A stretch of 64,000 bases of DNA, taken from an uncultured Pelagibacteraceae bacterium (GTDB lineage Bacteria; Pseudomonadota; Alphaproteobacteria; Pelagibacterales; Pelagibacteraceae). The position numbers were made by a program, and so were the translations under genes. Shown here in pieces: positions 9,382 to 18,879 of the stretch (the stretch's first letter is position 1; the number at the start of each line of letters is the position of its first letter). The notes under the pieces are model-generated. The model had not been told where the DNA came from. It worked only from the letters and a program-made list of their open reading frames with translations, and did no database searches. Location: positions 1-64,000 of the forward strand of contig CACMAZ010000005.1 in NCBI GenBank assembly GCA_902611815.1. The letters are read 5' to 3'.

Positions 9382-10107
9382 ATGACATATTGTATCGGTA
9401 TAAAAACTAAAGATGGAATTGTTGTAGCTTCAGACTCTAGAACTAATGCAGGACTGGACAATGTTAATATCTACTCAAAGATGTTTACATATGATGTTGG
9501 TGACAGAACCGTTCTAATTGTCACTTCAGGTAATCTAGGAACTTCTCAAGCAGTATATAAATCAATAGAAAAAGATCTTGAAGATAATTCAGGAAAAAAG
9601 AATTTAAACACATGTGAAGATTTTGACCAGGTTGCTAAATATATAGGTGCTTTAAATATAAAACATTCATCTCCTAAAGGCATGAACACTGATACAGTTT
9701 TATTAGGCTCAACCTTTATTGTTGGCGGTCAAATTAAAGGAAAACCAATGGAACTTTTTTTAATTTATCCTCAAGGCAATTATATAAAGCCTGCTGATAG
9801 TAAACCATATTTGGTGATTGGAGAAGTTAAATACGGTAAACCAATTTTAGATAGAGTTATCACTCCTGATGTATCTATAGGTGATGCCTCAAGATGTGCA
9901 TTAATATCAATGGACTCAACATTAAAGAGTGACCTAACAGTAGGCCCGCCCATAGATTTCGTGGTTTATAAAAAAGATCAATATAAAATTGCATCACAAA
10001 AATGTTTAAACCTTAACGATCAAGAATTTTCAAAGGTATCTAAGGAATGGTCAGAGGGAATATTTAAAATATTTGACTCATTTCCAAGATTTGATTGGGA
10101 AAAATAA
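9382..10107 (+). CDS. proteasome-type protease, Anbu (ancestral beta subunit) family
   Basis: MTYCIGIKTKDGIVVASDSRTNAGLDN...KMF with candidate Thr2 nucleophile; Ntn-hydrolase pattern. Confidence 0.9.
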   Translation: MTYCIGIKTKDGIVVASDSRTNAGLDNVNIYSKMFTYDVGDRTVLIVTSGNLGTSQAVYKSIEKDLEDNSGKKNLNTCEDFDQVAKYIGALNIKHSSPKGMNTDTVLLGSTFIVGGQIKGKPMELFLIYPQGNYIKPADSKPYLVIGEVKYGKPILDRVITPDVSIGDASRCALISMDSTLKSDLTVGPPIDFVVYKKDQYKIASQKCLNLNDQEFSKVSKEWSEGIFKIFDSFPRFDWEK

Positions 10108-10173
10108 AAAAATTTACTTATTGATCTTGTTCAATTATAAATATTAGCATAAATACTCATGAATATAACTCAT

Positions 10174-10259
10174 GCCCTCGTGGTGAAATTGGTAGACACA
10201 AAGGACTTAAAATCCTTGCCCTTTTGGGAGTGCCAGTTCGAGTCTGGCCGAGGGCACCA
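10174..10259 (+). tRNA. tRNA-Leu (anticodon TAA)
   Basis: GCCCTCG/CGAGGGC acceptor, anticodon loop CTTAAAA, variable arm, GTTCGAGTC, encoded CCA. Confidence 0.95.
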
Positions 10260-10262
10260 CTG

Positions 10263-11024
10263 ATGAATAAAATAATATCTGATACAAATTCCAAATCAAA
10301 AAAAATTAAATCTTTTTTAATTAAAAACTTAAAAAAAAAGAAATTAAAACTTAACATGTCTTTAGTCATAGGTGGTGATGGTTTTATGTTAAAAACATTA
10401 AAGAAAAATAAAAATAACTCTAGAATTTTTTATGGTATTAATTCAGGTAATTATGGTTTTTTAATGAATAAATTCTCTAAGAATAAGACTATAAAAAATC
10501 TGTCAAAAGCAAAAATGATATCAATTTCTCCATTGGAGATGAGAGTGATAACCAAAAACAAAGTATCAAAAAAATATTTAGCAATAAATGAAGTGTCTAT
10601 TTTAAGACAAAGCAGGCAAGCAGCTGCATTAGCAGTAGTTATAGGAAAAAAATATATAATAAAAAAACTTATTTCAGATGGAATTTTAGTTTCAACGCCT
10701 GCAGGTAGCACAGCATATAATATGTCAGTTCACGGACCGATTTTAAGTTTAAATTCTAAAAAATTATCTATATCACCTATTAGTGCATTTAGACCTAGGA
10801 GATGGAAAGGTAAAATTGTCAGCGATCAATCTCTTATTAAAATTATAAATTTAAACCCATTAAAAAGACCTGTTAGTGCAGTTGCTGATAATGTTGAAAT
10901 ACGTAATGCAAAAAAGGTAGTTGTCAAAACCAATAAAAAAATTAGATTTAACCTTCTATATGATACAAATCGTAGCCTCCAAAAAAAAATTAAAATAGAA
11001 CAATTAATAAGAGAAATAAATTAG
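10263..11024 (+). CDS. nadK: NAD kinase
   Basis: VIGGDGFMLKTL, GINSGNYGFLMN, NEVSILR, DGILVSTPAGSTAYN; start moved to ATG 10263 because the upstream ORF portion is tRNA. Confidence 0.92.
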   Translation: MNKIISDTNSKSKKIKSFLIKNLKKKKLKLNMSLVIGGDGFMLKTLKKNKNNSRIFYGINSGNYGFLMNKFSKNKTIKNLSKAKMISISPLEMRVITKNKVSKKYLAINEVSILRQSRQAAALAVVIGKKYIIKKLISDGILVSTPAGSTAYNMSVHGPILSLNSKKLSISPISAFRPRRWKGKIVSDQSLIKIINLNPLKRPVSAVADNVEIRNAKKVVVKTNKKIRFNLLYDTNRSLQKKIKIEQLIREIN

Positions 11025-11100
11025 TGGTGCCCCCGCACGGATTCGAACCGCGGACCTATTGATTACAAATCAATTGCTCTACCAGCTGAGCTACAAGGGC
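11025..11100 (-). tRNA. tRNA-Thr (anticodon TGT)
   Basis: Cloverleaf on minus strand GCCCTTGTAGCTCAG...TTTGTAA...GGTTCGAATCC...CCA. Confidence 0.95.
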
Positions 11101-11118
11101 ATCTAGTTAATGAACAAT

Positions 11119-11147
11119 TATTTAATTTAAAAGATTGAATAAATCAA
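11119..11147 (-). promoter_or_regulatory. candidate promoter for tRNA-Thr (TTGATT-17-TAAATA)
   Basis: Read on minus strand upstream of tRNA-Thr; -10 ends 18 nt before the tRNA 5' end. Confidence 0.4.
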
Positions 11148-11264
11148 TCCTTAAAAAACCACCATTCATGCTTACTACTTATTTAAAACCAAAGGTATAA
11201 TTACTCAATAAAAAGACTAAAAACCTAAATTAATACAATTTTAAAATTAAACACTTTAATTTTA

Positions 11265-11945
11265 TTATTTTTTTATTATTAAAATTATATTTGACTTAAG
11301 AAAAATAAATTTATTGTAGATAATTTTATACTTCATGATTTTTAAATCCCTGCAAATTTTTACAATGTCTCTAGAAAATAATAAATTCAAATTTTTTTCT
11401 GATGCAAAGTAATTTAAATTTAAAAACTTTAATATTTTTCTATGAATTTTTTTAGGCAGAAGATGAATTAATGGCAATTTTGTATGGAAATCAATAGGGA
11501 AACTTCTATTTGGTGTTGTCAAAAAAACATATTTACTCGAAACTCTGAATAATTCTGAAATTAATTTTTTTTGACTCTTGTAATTACCAACATGTTCAAT
11601 AGTTGCTGAACAAAAAGATATATCAAATGAATTTTTTTTTAATTTGATATTTTTTGCATTACCTTGAATGAATTTATTTAACTTAAACTTTTTTTTTAGA
11701 ATATTGCAATTCTGATTTGAAAATCCAGTAATATTATTTTTCCATTTATATTGATGAAAAATAATATTTTCATGAGATTCTAAAATTGGTGCCGTTCCTA
11801 CATCCAAAATTTTCGAATTTTTATTAAATTTAATATTTTGTAAAAATATATTAAAAATATTAATTCTACTTTTTAGTAGAATTTTTTTAAAAATTTGATC
11901 AAGATATGGTAGTTGAAGCCAATAAGTTTTTTTATTTACACGCAT
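11265..11945 (-). CDS. class I SAM-dependent methyltransferase
   Basis: ILDVGTAP motif I-like, FDISFCSATIEHV, LTTPNRSFPIDFHT. Confidence 0.75.
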   Translation of the reverse strand: MRVNKKTYWLQLPYLDQIFKKILLKSRINIFNIFLQNIKFNKNSKILDVGTAPILESHENIIFHQYKWKNNITGFSNQNCNILKKKFKLNKFIQGNAKNIKLKKNSFDISFCSATIEHVGNYKSQKKLISELFRVSSKYVFLTTPNRSFPIDFHTKLPLIHLLPKKIHRKILKFLNLNYFASEKNLNLLFSRDIVKICRDLKIMKYKIIYNKFIFLKSNIILIIKK

Positions 11946-11997
11946 CTTAATATATAGTTTATATAAATTTATTTAATTAAATTAATATTTTTTATAA

Positions 11998-12711
11998 ATG
12001 AAAATTTCTATAATAATTCCAGTATTTAATGAAGAAAAAACCGTAATCAAGATTTTAAAATATATTAAAGAAACTAAAAATAAAATTCAGAATGAATTTG
12101 AAATAATAGTAATCGACGATGGTTCAACTGATAATACTAATAATTTATTAAATCAACACAAAGATATTTATGACAAATTAATTAATATAAATATAAACCA
12201 AGGAAAAGGAAACGCTATCAATGAAGGTTTTAAAAATTCGACAGGTGATATTATTATAATTCAAGATGCAGATTTAGAATATAATCCTGAAGACTACGAA
12301 AAATTATTAGCACCTTTTTTAAAACATGATGCTGATGTAGTTTATGGTTCAAGATTTAAATCTTCAAATATTAATAGAGTACTATTTTTTTGGCACTCGA
12401 TTGCAAATAAATTTATAACATTATTTTCAAATATATTTTCAGATTTAAACCTCACAGATGTTGAAACTGGTTACAAAGCTTTTAAAAAAGAAATAATTAA
12501 AAAAATAAATTTAGAGGAAAAAAGATTTGGTTTTGAGATAGAAATTACACATAAAATTGCAAACTTTAAACCAAAACCTAAGTTTTTCGAAGTTGGGATA
12601 AGTTATTATGGAAGAACTTACGAAGAGGGAAAGAAAATAGGAATTAAAGATGGGTTTAGAGCTTTATACTGTATAATAAAATTTGGCTTTATAAGAAAAT
12701 TTTTTCAATAA
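11998..12711 (+). CDS. family 2 glycosyltransferase (DPM1/polyprenyl-phosphate type)
   Basis: ISIIIPVFNEEKTV, IDDGSTDNT, IIQDADLEYNPEDY, DVETGYKAFK. Confidence 0.92.
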   Translation: MKISIIIPVFNEEKTVIKILKYIKETKNKIQNEFEIIVIDDGSTDNTNNLLNQHKDIYDKLINININQGKGNAINEGFKNSTGDIIIIQDADLEYNPEDYEKLLAPFLKHDADVVYGSRFKSSNINRVLFFWHSIANKFITLFSNIFSDLNLTDVETGYKAFKKEIIKKINLEEKRFGFEIEITHKIANFKPKPKFFEVGISYYGRTYEEGKKIGIKDGFRALYCIIKFGFIRKFFQ

Positions 12712-12712
12712 A

Positions 12713-13366
12713 ATGAAAATAACCCATTTAATAAAAAAATATGAAAAAGTATCGACGCATAAAAAAATAAAAAAATTAATTACAGATTTTTTTGTCAAAA
12801 ATAAATTAAAAAAAATTAAAATTCTTGAGTTTGGCGTGGACAAAGGTATATCTACATCATTATTTTTAAAATTTTGTAATAAAACAAAAAGTAAATTATT
12901 CTCAATAGACATCATTGATTATTCAAAAATTATAAAAAATTATGATTGGAAGTTTTTACAGTGTAGAGACGATGATTTTAAAAAAGTTAACAAATTCGTT
13001 AACTGGCCTGTAGATATAATATTCTTAGATACTGAGCATACTGCAAAACATGTTAAAAAAATTTTTTATATGTACATTGATTATTTAAGGGTTGGTGGTT
13101 TGTTTATTATTGATGATATTTCTTGGATTCCATACCATAAGAAAGCCTGGAGAAACAATGAATGGATCGAGAACAATAATAGAGAAACTTTTAAAAAATT
13201 AATTGAAATTTATAATTCTAATCAAGACTCTTTAGAAATATCTTTCTATTTCGAAGATAGTGGACTTGCAGTTATTAAAAAAATATCAAAAAAAATTAAA
13301 TTTTCAAAAAAAATACCTTCGAGAGAATTTTCTTTAAAAAATATTTTAAGAAAATTAACCAATTAA
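12713..13366 (+). CDS. class I SAM-dependent methyltransferase-like protein
   Basis: LEFGVDKGISTSLFL, FSIDIIDYS, DIIFLDTEHTAKHV, GGLFIIDDI. Confidence 0.65.
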   Translation: MKITHLIKKYEKVSTHKKIKKLITDFFVKNKLKKIKILEFGVDKGISTSLFLKFCNKTKSKLFSIDIIDYSKIIKNYDWKFLQCRDDDFKKVNKFVNWPVDIIFLDTEHTAKHVKKIFYMYIDYLRVGGLFIIDDISWIPYHKKAWRNNEWIENNNRETFKKLIEIYNSNQDSLEISFYFEDSGLAVIKKISKKIKFSKKIPSREFSLKNILRKLTN

Positions 13367-13370
13367 TTTT
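13351..13370. terminator. A/T-only hairpin across a convergent gene junction, possible bidirectional terminator
   Basis: AAAATTAA-CCAA-TTAATTTT perfect 8-bp stem, 4-nt loop, followed by TTT. Confidence 0.35.
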
Positions 13371-14629
13371 TTTATTTTTAAGTTATTAAAAAAAATAACA
13401 AATATTATAAAATTGAAACCAGCTAATTCAAATATTAGTCTATCAATTGAGGTGACAAGGTGAAATTTAATTGGAAAATTTGTAAAAATATAAGCTGCTA
13501 AGATAAAAACATGACATAAAAAAAAATTTAAAATCATAATTTTATTTATTCTATCAGGTTTGATAAAATAATTAACAAATACTCCTACGGTTAAAACTAT
13601 ATATAAAGGTACCTTTACAAACGATATCATTATATATTTCAAAATAATCAAAATTCTATCTAAGGAAAAATAATAATTCAAATTTTCAATTTGAAAATTT
13701 TCATAATTACCTGATTGTAAATTTGTATCTAAACCAAAAATTTTCGCTAAAATTATTTTAAATAAAAATATAAAAGTAAAAAGTGATAAGAACACAAATG
13801 CACCTTTTTTATTATTAATGTTTAAAATAATTATTGAGATCAAAAATAAAAATGCAAATATTATTGCCTCGTTTTTTATCCAAAAAATAATAAAAAAACA
13901 AATTGATAAGTTAATTAAATTTCTTAATTTGAAAATTTTTTTATTATCATTTAAAAAAAAACATCCAATTATTATTGCGTAAGTAAATACTAAAATTTCT
14001 TGGTAACCGCTTAAAAAATGATTATTACTTAAAATAGTTACCACTAACAGAAACAATATACTTTTGTTTAAATCACTAATTTCAATAAAATCTAAGATAG
14101 AGTAAATAGATGCTAAAAAAATATATAAGTAAAAAATCCGACCGAAGTATTCATGATCCAAAATCGAAACACTTCTAAATACTGCCCATAAATAGGAACC
14201 AAAATGTGGATAATCAGGACGAGGAAAATTTTGTAAGTCGAAAATATTTCCACCATTAGTAAAATTTAATGATTTCATTAACCAATAATTTTGAGCATCC
14301 CAACCTAACTTTAAATCAACTGCAATATTTAATGACAAAGCAAATACCACAGTTAAAAAAATTATGAATCTGTATTTAATAAAATATTTATAATTTTTTT
14401 CTTTAAATAAAAAAAATAAATTTATTAGGAAAATTGTTAGCAATATAACTTTAACATAATAAAGTCCTATACTGATGAATGATAAAAATAATAATAAAAT
14501 AGAGATATAAACTATTGAAATTGGTTGAATAATATTTATTTGGCCAGAAATATTTATTAATTTTTTTGGAAAATAACAAAGAACAGTTATAAATAAAATC
14601 TGTAAAATTATAGCAATTATTTCAATCAT
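13355..14629 (-). CDS. polytopic membrane protein, possible GT-C type glycosyltransferase
   Basis: Many hydrophobic segments; periplasmic-loop-like motif LKLGWDAQNYW...PRPDYPHFGSYLW. Confidence 0.55.
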   Translation of the reverse strand: MIEIIAIILQILFITVLCYFPKKLINISGQINIIQPISIVYISILLLFLSFISIGLYYVKVILLTIFLINLFFLFKEKNYKYFIKYRFIIFLTVVFALSLNIAVDLKLGWDAQNYWLMKSLNFTNGGNIFDLQNFPRPDYPHFGSYLWAVFRSVSILDHEYFGRIFYLYIFLASIYSILDFIEISDLNKSILFLLVVTILSNNHFLSGYQEILVFTYAIIIGCFFLNDNKKIFKLRNLINLSICFFIIFWIKNEAIIFAFLFLISIIILNINNKKGAFVFLSLFTFIFLFKIILAKIFGLDTNLQSGNYENFQIENLNYYFSLDRILIILKYIMISFVKVPLYIVLTVGVFVNYFIKPDRINKIMILNFFLCHVFILAAYIFTNFPIKFHLVTSIDRLIFELAGFNFIIFVIFFNNLKIKKLIG

Positions 14630-15332
14630 TTTTAGATATTAAGTAGCAGTTTTCATACTTTTCAAAAATTAAATGATTTGAAAGCTCAATTTCATTTGGA
14701 ATAAATAAACTTACTTCATCTATAACAAAATTTTTATCTGTATTAATATTTCCAAATTTAATAATTATTTTAGAATAATTAAAAGAGCTTAAAATATCCA
14801 AATTTAGATTTATAATATTTTCCCCAACTTTTAAATCAATCAAATCTGATTTATATATTTTTTTCCTTTCCCCATATAAACTTTGATAGATAGTAAAAGA
14901 TATTTTTTTATCACTTTTTTTCTTTACAAAAAAAGAAATTTTTTTTATTTTTTTAAGGTATTTAATATCTTCACTTTGAAAATAATCTTCTTCATTTTTA
15001 AAATCAATTTTTCGATTTTCATTATATCCAAGTAGAATTATTTTATCTGAAACTTTTTGATTTAATTGAGTGTTAAGAAAAAACCAGGATGGATCAGGAG
15101 AAATAAAAAAATTTTTAATAACAATAGAATTATTTATTTTATATTTTTTCTTTATGTAGTCCAAAAAACCAATGGATTCATTCCTGCAGAATTCATATGA
15201 ATTTACTAATCTTTCATTATATTCTTTTTTGATAATTGTATAAAAATTTCTAGTAGAATTAAAATTATGAAAAATTACTATAATAATGAAAATGAAAATC
15301 AAATTTTTTAAGTTTATAAATTTATGATTCAT
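14622..15332 (-). CDS. hypothetical membrane-anchored protein
   Basis: N-terminal hydrophobic segment; 8-bp overlap with downstream membrane protein ORF. Confidence 0.55.
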   Translation of the reverse strand: MNHKFINLKNLIFIFIIIVIFHNFNSTRNFYTIIKKEYNERLVNSYEFCRNESIGFLDYIKKKYKINNSIVIKNFFISPDPSWFFLNTQLNQKVSDKIILLGYNENRKIDFKNEEDYFQSEDIKYLKKIKKISFFVKKKSDKKISFTIYQSLYGERKKIYKSDLIDLKVGENIINLNLDILSSFNYSKIIIKFGNINTDKNFVIDEVSLFIPNEIELSNHLIFEKYENCYLISKND

Positions 15333-16066
15333 AATTTTACTTTATTTATATGAAAAAAAGCTATTGAAGCACTATTTGATATATTTAGACTATCTAAATC
15401 TTTATTTATTTTAATTTTTACAAAATAATCAATGTATTTCTCAGTTTTTTGATTTATACCAAAACCCTCAGACCCAAATAATAAAACATTATCTCCTTTC
15501 CAATCTATATTAGCAAAATCTTTTTCAGCATTAGAATCAAAACCATATATCCAAAAATTTTGTTCTCTTAGAAATTTTAAAGTTGTATTTATATTTGTTA
15601 CTTTAAAAATATTCATTTGCTCAATACTTCCACTACTAGCTTTGTACATAGCTTTGCTTGTTTCTGGATAATGTCTCTCTTTGACTATTATCCCGTCAAT
15701 CCTAAATGCAAGTGCACTTCTAATAATTGATCCTATATTTCTAGGATCTGTAACACCTTGCAGACAAATTAAAGTTTTATTTTTTTTTGTTCTAATAAAT
15801 TCTTTTAGTTTTAGACCTTCAAGCTTTTCTATCTGCGCAACATAACCTTGGTGTAAAATTTGTTCATTTTTACAATATTTATCTAACTCTTTTTTAGTTT
15901 TAAAATAAACTTTTACATCTTTAAGCAGATTTGTTTTAATATTTTCCCTGTGTATTGTCTTTTTGCTTTCCTCAGTTAAGAAGACCTTAATTACTTTTCT
16001 ATTAGGGTTTTTTAATGCCTCAATAACTGGGTGTTTTCCAACAATATAAAAACTTGAATCAGACAT
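15329..16066 (-). CDS. rlmB: 23S rRNA 2'-O-methyltransferase (TrmH/SpoU family, RlmB)
   Basis: GKHPVIEAL, LQGVTDPRNIGSIIRSA, LFGSEGFGI, LNISNSASIAFF. Confidence 0.9.
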   Translation of the reverse strand: MSDSSFYIVGKHPVIEALKNPNRKVIKVFLTEESKKTIHRENIKTNLLKDVKVYFKTKKELDKYCKNEQILHQGYVAQIEKLEGLKLKEFIRTKKNKTLICLQGVTDPRNIGSIIRSALAFRIDGIIVKERHYPETSKAMYKASSGSIEQMNIFKVTNINTTLKFLREQNFWIYGFDSNAEKDFANIDWKGDNVLLFGSEGFGINQKTEKYIDYFVKIKINKDLDSLNISNSASIAFFHINKVKL

Positions 16067-16118
16067 TATTTAACCCAATTTTACTTAATTTTTTCATATT
16101 TTCTTGATATTTCTCATA

Positions 16119-16146
16119 TTGCAATTGTTCAATAAAAATATATAAA
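16119..16146 (+). promoter_or_regulatory. candidate promoter TTGCAA-16-TATAAA upstream of tRNA-Tyr/tRNA-Gly/tuf
   Basis: Hexamers at 16119-16124 and 16141-16146, about 57 bp before tRNA-Tyr. Confidence 0.45.
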
Positions 16147-16203
16147 ACCCATGTTGTTTAAAGCTTTAATTGAACAAGGTGACGCTACTCCTATTATTTC
16201 GTA

Positions 16204-16289
<86 letters not shown>

Positions 16290-16333
16290 TTTCATTGGAG
16301 TTTTTAAATAACTTGGAGTATTAACTTGGGTAT

Positions 16334-16407
16334 GCGGGTGTAGTTCAATGGTAGAACGCTAGCCTTCCAAGCTGGATGTAAGGGTTCGATTCCCTTTACC
16401 CGCTCCA
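16334..16407 (+). tRNA. tRNA-Gly (anticodon TCC)
   Basis: GCGGGTG...CTTCCAA...GGTTCGATTCC...TACCCGCTCCA. Confidence 0.95.
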
Positions 16408-16439
16408 AAATATTAAAATTTAATATGAGGTAAAAAGTA

Positions 16440-17630
16440 ATGTCTAAGGAAAAATTTAATAGGTCAAAACCACATTGTAACATTGGTACAATAGGGCACG
16501 TTGATCATGGTAAAACTACTTTAACGGCTGCGATAACAAAAGTGTTATCTGAAACTGGTGGAGCTCAATTTACAGCTTATGATCAAATTGATAAAGCACC
16601 AGAGGAAAAAGAGAGAGGAATAACAATTTCAACAGCACACGTAGAATACGAAACTGAGAAAAGGCATTACGCTCACGTTGATTGCCCAGGACATGCTGAC
16701 TATGTTAAAAATATGATTACAGGTGCTGCTCAAATGGATGGAGCAATTTTAGTTGTAAATGCAGCAGATGGTCCAATGCCTCAAACAAGAGAACATATAC
16801 TTTTAGCAAGACAAGTTGGGGTTCCAGCGATAGTTGTTTTTTTAAACAAAGTTGACCAAGTTAAAGATAAAGAATTAATCGAGCTTGTTGAAGAGGAAAT
16901 AAAAGAGTTATTAACTTCTTATAAATTTCCTGGCGACAAAACTCCGATTATTAAAGGATCAGCTTTAGCAGCAGTTGAAGGTAAAGATGAGGAAATTGGT
17001 AAAAAAGCTATTATGGATTTAATGAAGGCTGTTGATGAACACATTCCACAACCTGATAGACCAAAAGATAAACCATTCCTAATGCCGGTTGAAGATGTAT
17101 TTTCAATATCTGGAAGAGGTACTGTAGTTACAGGAAGAGTAGAGCAGGGTGTTGTTAAAACTGGTGAAGAAATAGAGATAGTTGGAATAAGAGACACAAA
17201 AAAAACAGTTTGCACTGGTGTAGAAATGTTTAGAAAGATTTTAGATACTGGTGAAGCAGGAGACAATATTGGTGCTCTTTTAAGGGGTGTCGAAAGAACT
17301 GATGTTGAAAGAGGACAGGTATTAGCAAAACCTGGTTCTGTAACTCCACATACTGAATTTGAAGCTCAAGCATATGTTTTAAAAAAAGAAGAAGGTGGCA
17401 GACACACACCTTTCTTTACTAAATATAGACCACAATTTTATTTTAGAACAACTGACGTTACAGGTGAAGTCGAGCTTCCATCAGGAACAGAAATGGTTAT
17501 GCCAGGAGATGATGCTAAGTTTACAGTAAAATTAATTACACCTATTGCGATGAGTGAAAAACTAAATTTTGCTATAAGAGAAGGTGGTAAGACAGTGGGT
17601 GCAGGAGTAGTAACAAAAATAATTAAGTAA
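16440..17630 (+). CDS. tuf: elongation factor Tu
   Basis: [26 protein letters not shown]; 396 aa full length. Confidence 0.99.
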   Translation: MSKEKFNRSKPHCNIGTIGHVDHGKTTLTAAITKVLSETGGAQFTAYDQIDKAPEEKERGITISTAHVEYETEKRHYAHVDCPGHADYVKNMITGAAQMDGAILVVNAADGPMPQTREHILLARQVGVPAIVVFLNKVDQVKDKELIELVEEEIKELLTSYKFPGDKTPIIKGSALAAVEGKDEEIGKKAIMDLMKAVDEHIPQPDRPKDKPFLMPVEDVFSISGRGTVVTGRVEQGVVKTGEEIEIVGIRDTKKTVCTGVEMFRKILDTGEAGDNIGALLRGVERTDVERGQVLAKPGSVTPHTEFEAQAYVLKKEEGGRHTPFFTKYRPQFYFRTTDVTGEVELPSGTEMVMPGDDAKFTVKLITPIAMSEKLNFAIREGGKTVGAGVVTKIIK

Positions 17631-17639
17631 GCTACCTAT

Positions 17640-17715
17640 AGGAGTGTAGCTCAATTGGTAGAGCGCCGGTCTCCAAAACCGGAGGTTGTGGGTTCAAGTC
17701 CCTCCGCTCCTGCCA
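17640..17715 (+). tRNA. tRNA-Trp (anticodon CCA)
   Basis: AGGAGTG...TCTCCAAAA...GGTTCAAGTCC...CGCTCCTGCCA. Confidence 0.95.
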
Positions 17716-17729
17716 AATTTAAGGAGAAT

Positions 17730-17921
17730 ATGAAAAATCCAGTCAAATTTTTGCAAGATGTAAAACAAGAAGCATTTAAGGTAACTTGGCCAACAGGAAA
17801 AGAAACCCTTCAGGGAACTCTTATGGTTGCTGCTATGGCAATAATCGCTTCTGTTTTTTTCTTACTAATGGATCAACTATTTCAATTTGTTTTAGGATTA
17901 ATACTTAAAATAGGATTATAA
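17730..17921 (+). CDS. secE: preprotein translocase subunit SecE
   Basis: FLQDVKQEAFKVTWPTGKETL + C-terminal TM; AAGGAG SD upstream; start moved out of the tRNA. Confidence 0.95.
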   Translation: MKNPVKFLQDVKQEAFKVTWPTGKETLQGTLMVAAMAIIASVFFLLMDQLFQFVLGLILKIGL

Positions 17922-18451
17922 TGAAAAATTGGTACATCGTACAATCTCATTCAAGCTTTGAAAACAAAGTTGCTCAACTTATTAAAGAGGAGGCAGATAA
18001 GGCGAAAATATCAGAAAAAATAGAGGAAATTGTTGTTCCAACCCATGATGTAACTGAGGTAAAAAGAGGCAAAAGAGTACAAAGAAAAAAAAAATATTTT
18101 CCAGGATATGTGTTAATTAAAAGCGAGATGGATAATAATATTTATCATATGATAAAAGGTATTAAAAAAGTTAGTGGATTTTTAGGATCCAAAGGAATAC
18201 CTGTTCCAGTATCTGATAAAGAAATAGAGAAAATTTTGGGTCAAATGAAAGATGGTATAGCTCAACCAAAATCTACAATAGATTATTCTGTAGGGGAAAA
18301 AGTTCAAGTTGTTGATGGGCCATTTGCATCATTTTCTGGACTTATAGAAGATATAGACGAGGATAAACTAAGAGTTAAAGTATCGGTTTCAATATTTGGT
18401 AGACCAACTCCGGTAGATCTTGAATTTAATCAAATTGAAAAGGTAAGCTAA
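17921..18451 (+). CDS. nusG: transcription termination/antitermination protein NusG
   Basis: [38 protein letters not shown] motif. Confidence 0.98.
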   Translation: MKNWYIVQSHSSFENKVAQLIKEEADKAKISEKIEEIVVPTHDVTEVKRGKRVQRKKKYFPGYVLIKSEMDNNIYHMIKGIKKVSGFLGSKGIPVPVSDKEIEKILGQMKDGIAQPKSTIDYSVGEKVQVVDGPFASFSGLIEDIDEDKLRVKVSVSIFGRPTPVDLEFNQIEKVS

Positions 18452-18879
18452 TGGCAAAAAAAGAAATAAGTGGGTATGTAAAATTACAAATTAAAGGTGG
18501 ACAAGCTAACCCTGCTCCCCCTGTTGGACCAGCCTTAGGACAAAGAGGTATAAACATCATGGAATTTTGCAAAGCCTTTAATGAAAAAACTAAAAATTTT
18601 ATGGGTAAACCAGTTCCTGTAATAATAACAGTTTATAAAGATAAAAAATTTGATTTTGTAATTAAATCCCCGCCTGCTTCACATTTTATAAAGGAAGCAG
18701 CAAAACTAAAAAGTGGTTCACAGGAGCCAGGAAGAAATATAGTTGCATCAATTACAAAAAAACAAGCTGAGGAAATAGCAAAAAAGAAAATGGAAGATCT
18801 TAATGCAAACGATATTAATGAAGCAGTTAAGATAATAGCAGGATCAGCAAGATCTATGGGTATTGAGGTAAAGGATTAA
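18451..18879 (+). CDS. rplK: 50S ribosomal protein L11
   Basis: [33 protein letters not shown]. Confidence 0.99.
   Translation: MAKKEISGYVKLQIKGGQANPAPPVGPALGQRGINIMEFCKAFNEKTKNFMGKPVPVIITVYKDKKFDFVIKSPPASHFIKEAAKLKSGSQEPGRNIVASITKKQAEEIAKKKMEDLNANDINEAVKIIAGSARSMGIEVKD

Noticed and set aside
10157-10369. Minus-strand 70-aa ORF (MTKDMLSFNFFF...)
   Set aside because: It is the antisense of tRNA-Leu and the nadK 5' end; no protein family signal.
11133-11149. GATTGA-ATAAA-TCAATC hairpin upstream of tRNA-Thr as a minus-strand terminator
   Set aside because: The T-run is only 4 nt, and the same bases fit a TTGATT-17-TAAATA promoter for tRNA-Thr better; not listed as a terminator.
16919-17266. 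Minus-strand 115-aa ORF antisense to tuf
   Set aside because: Shadow ORF caused by biased codon use in a highly conserved gene.
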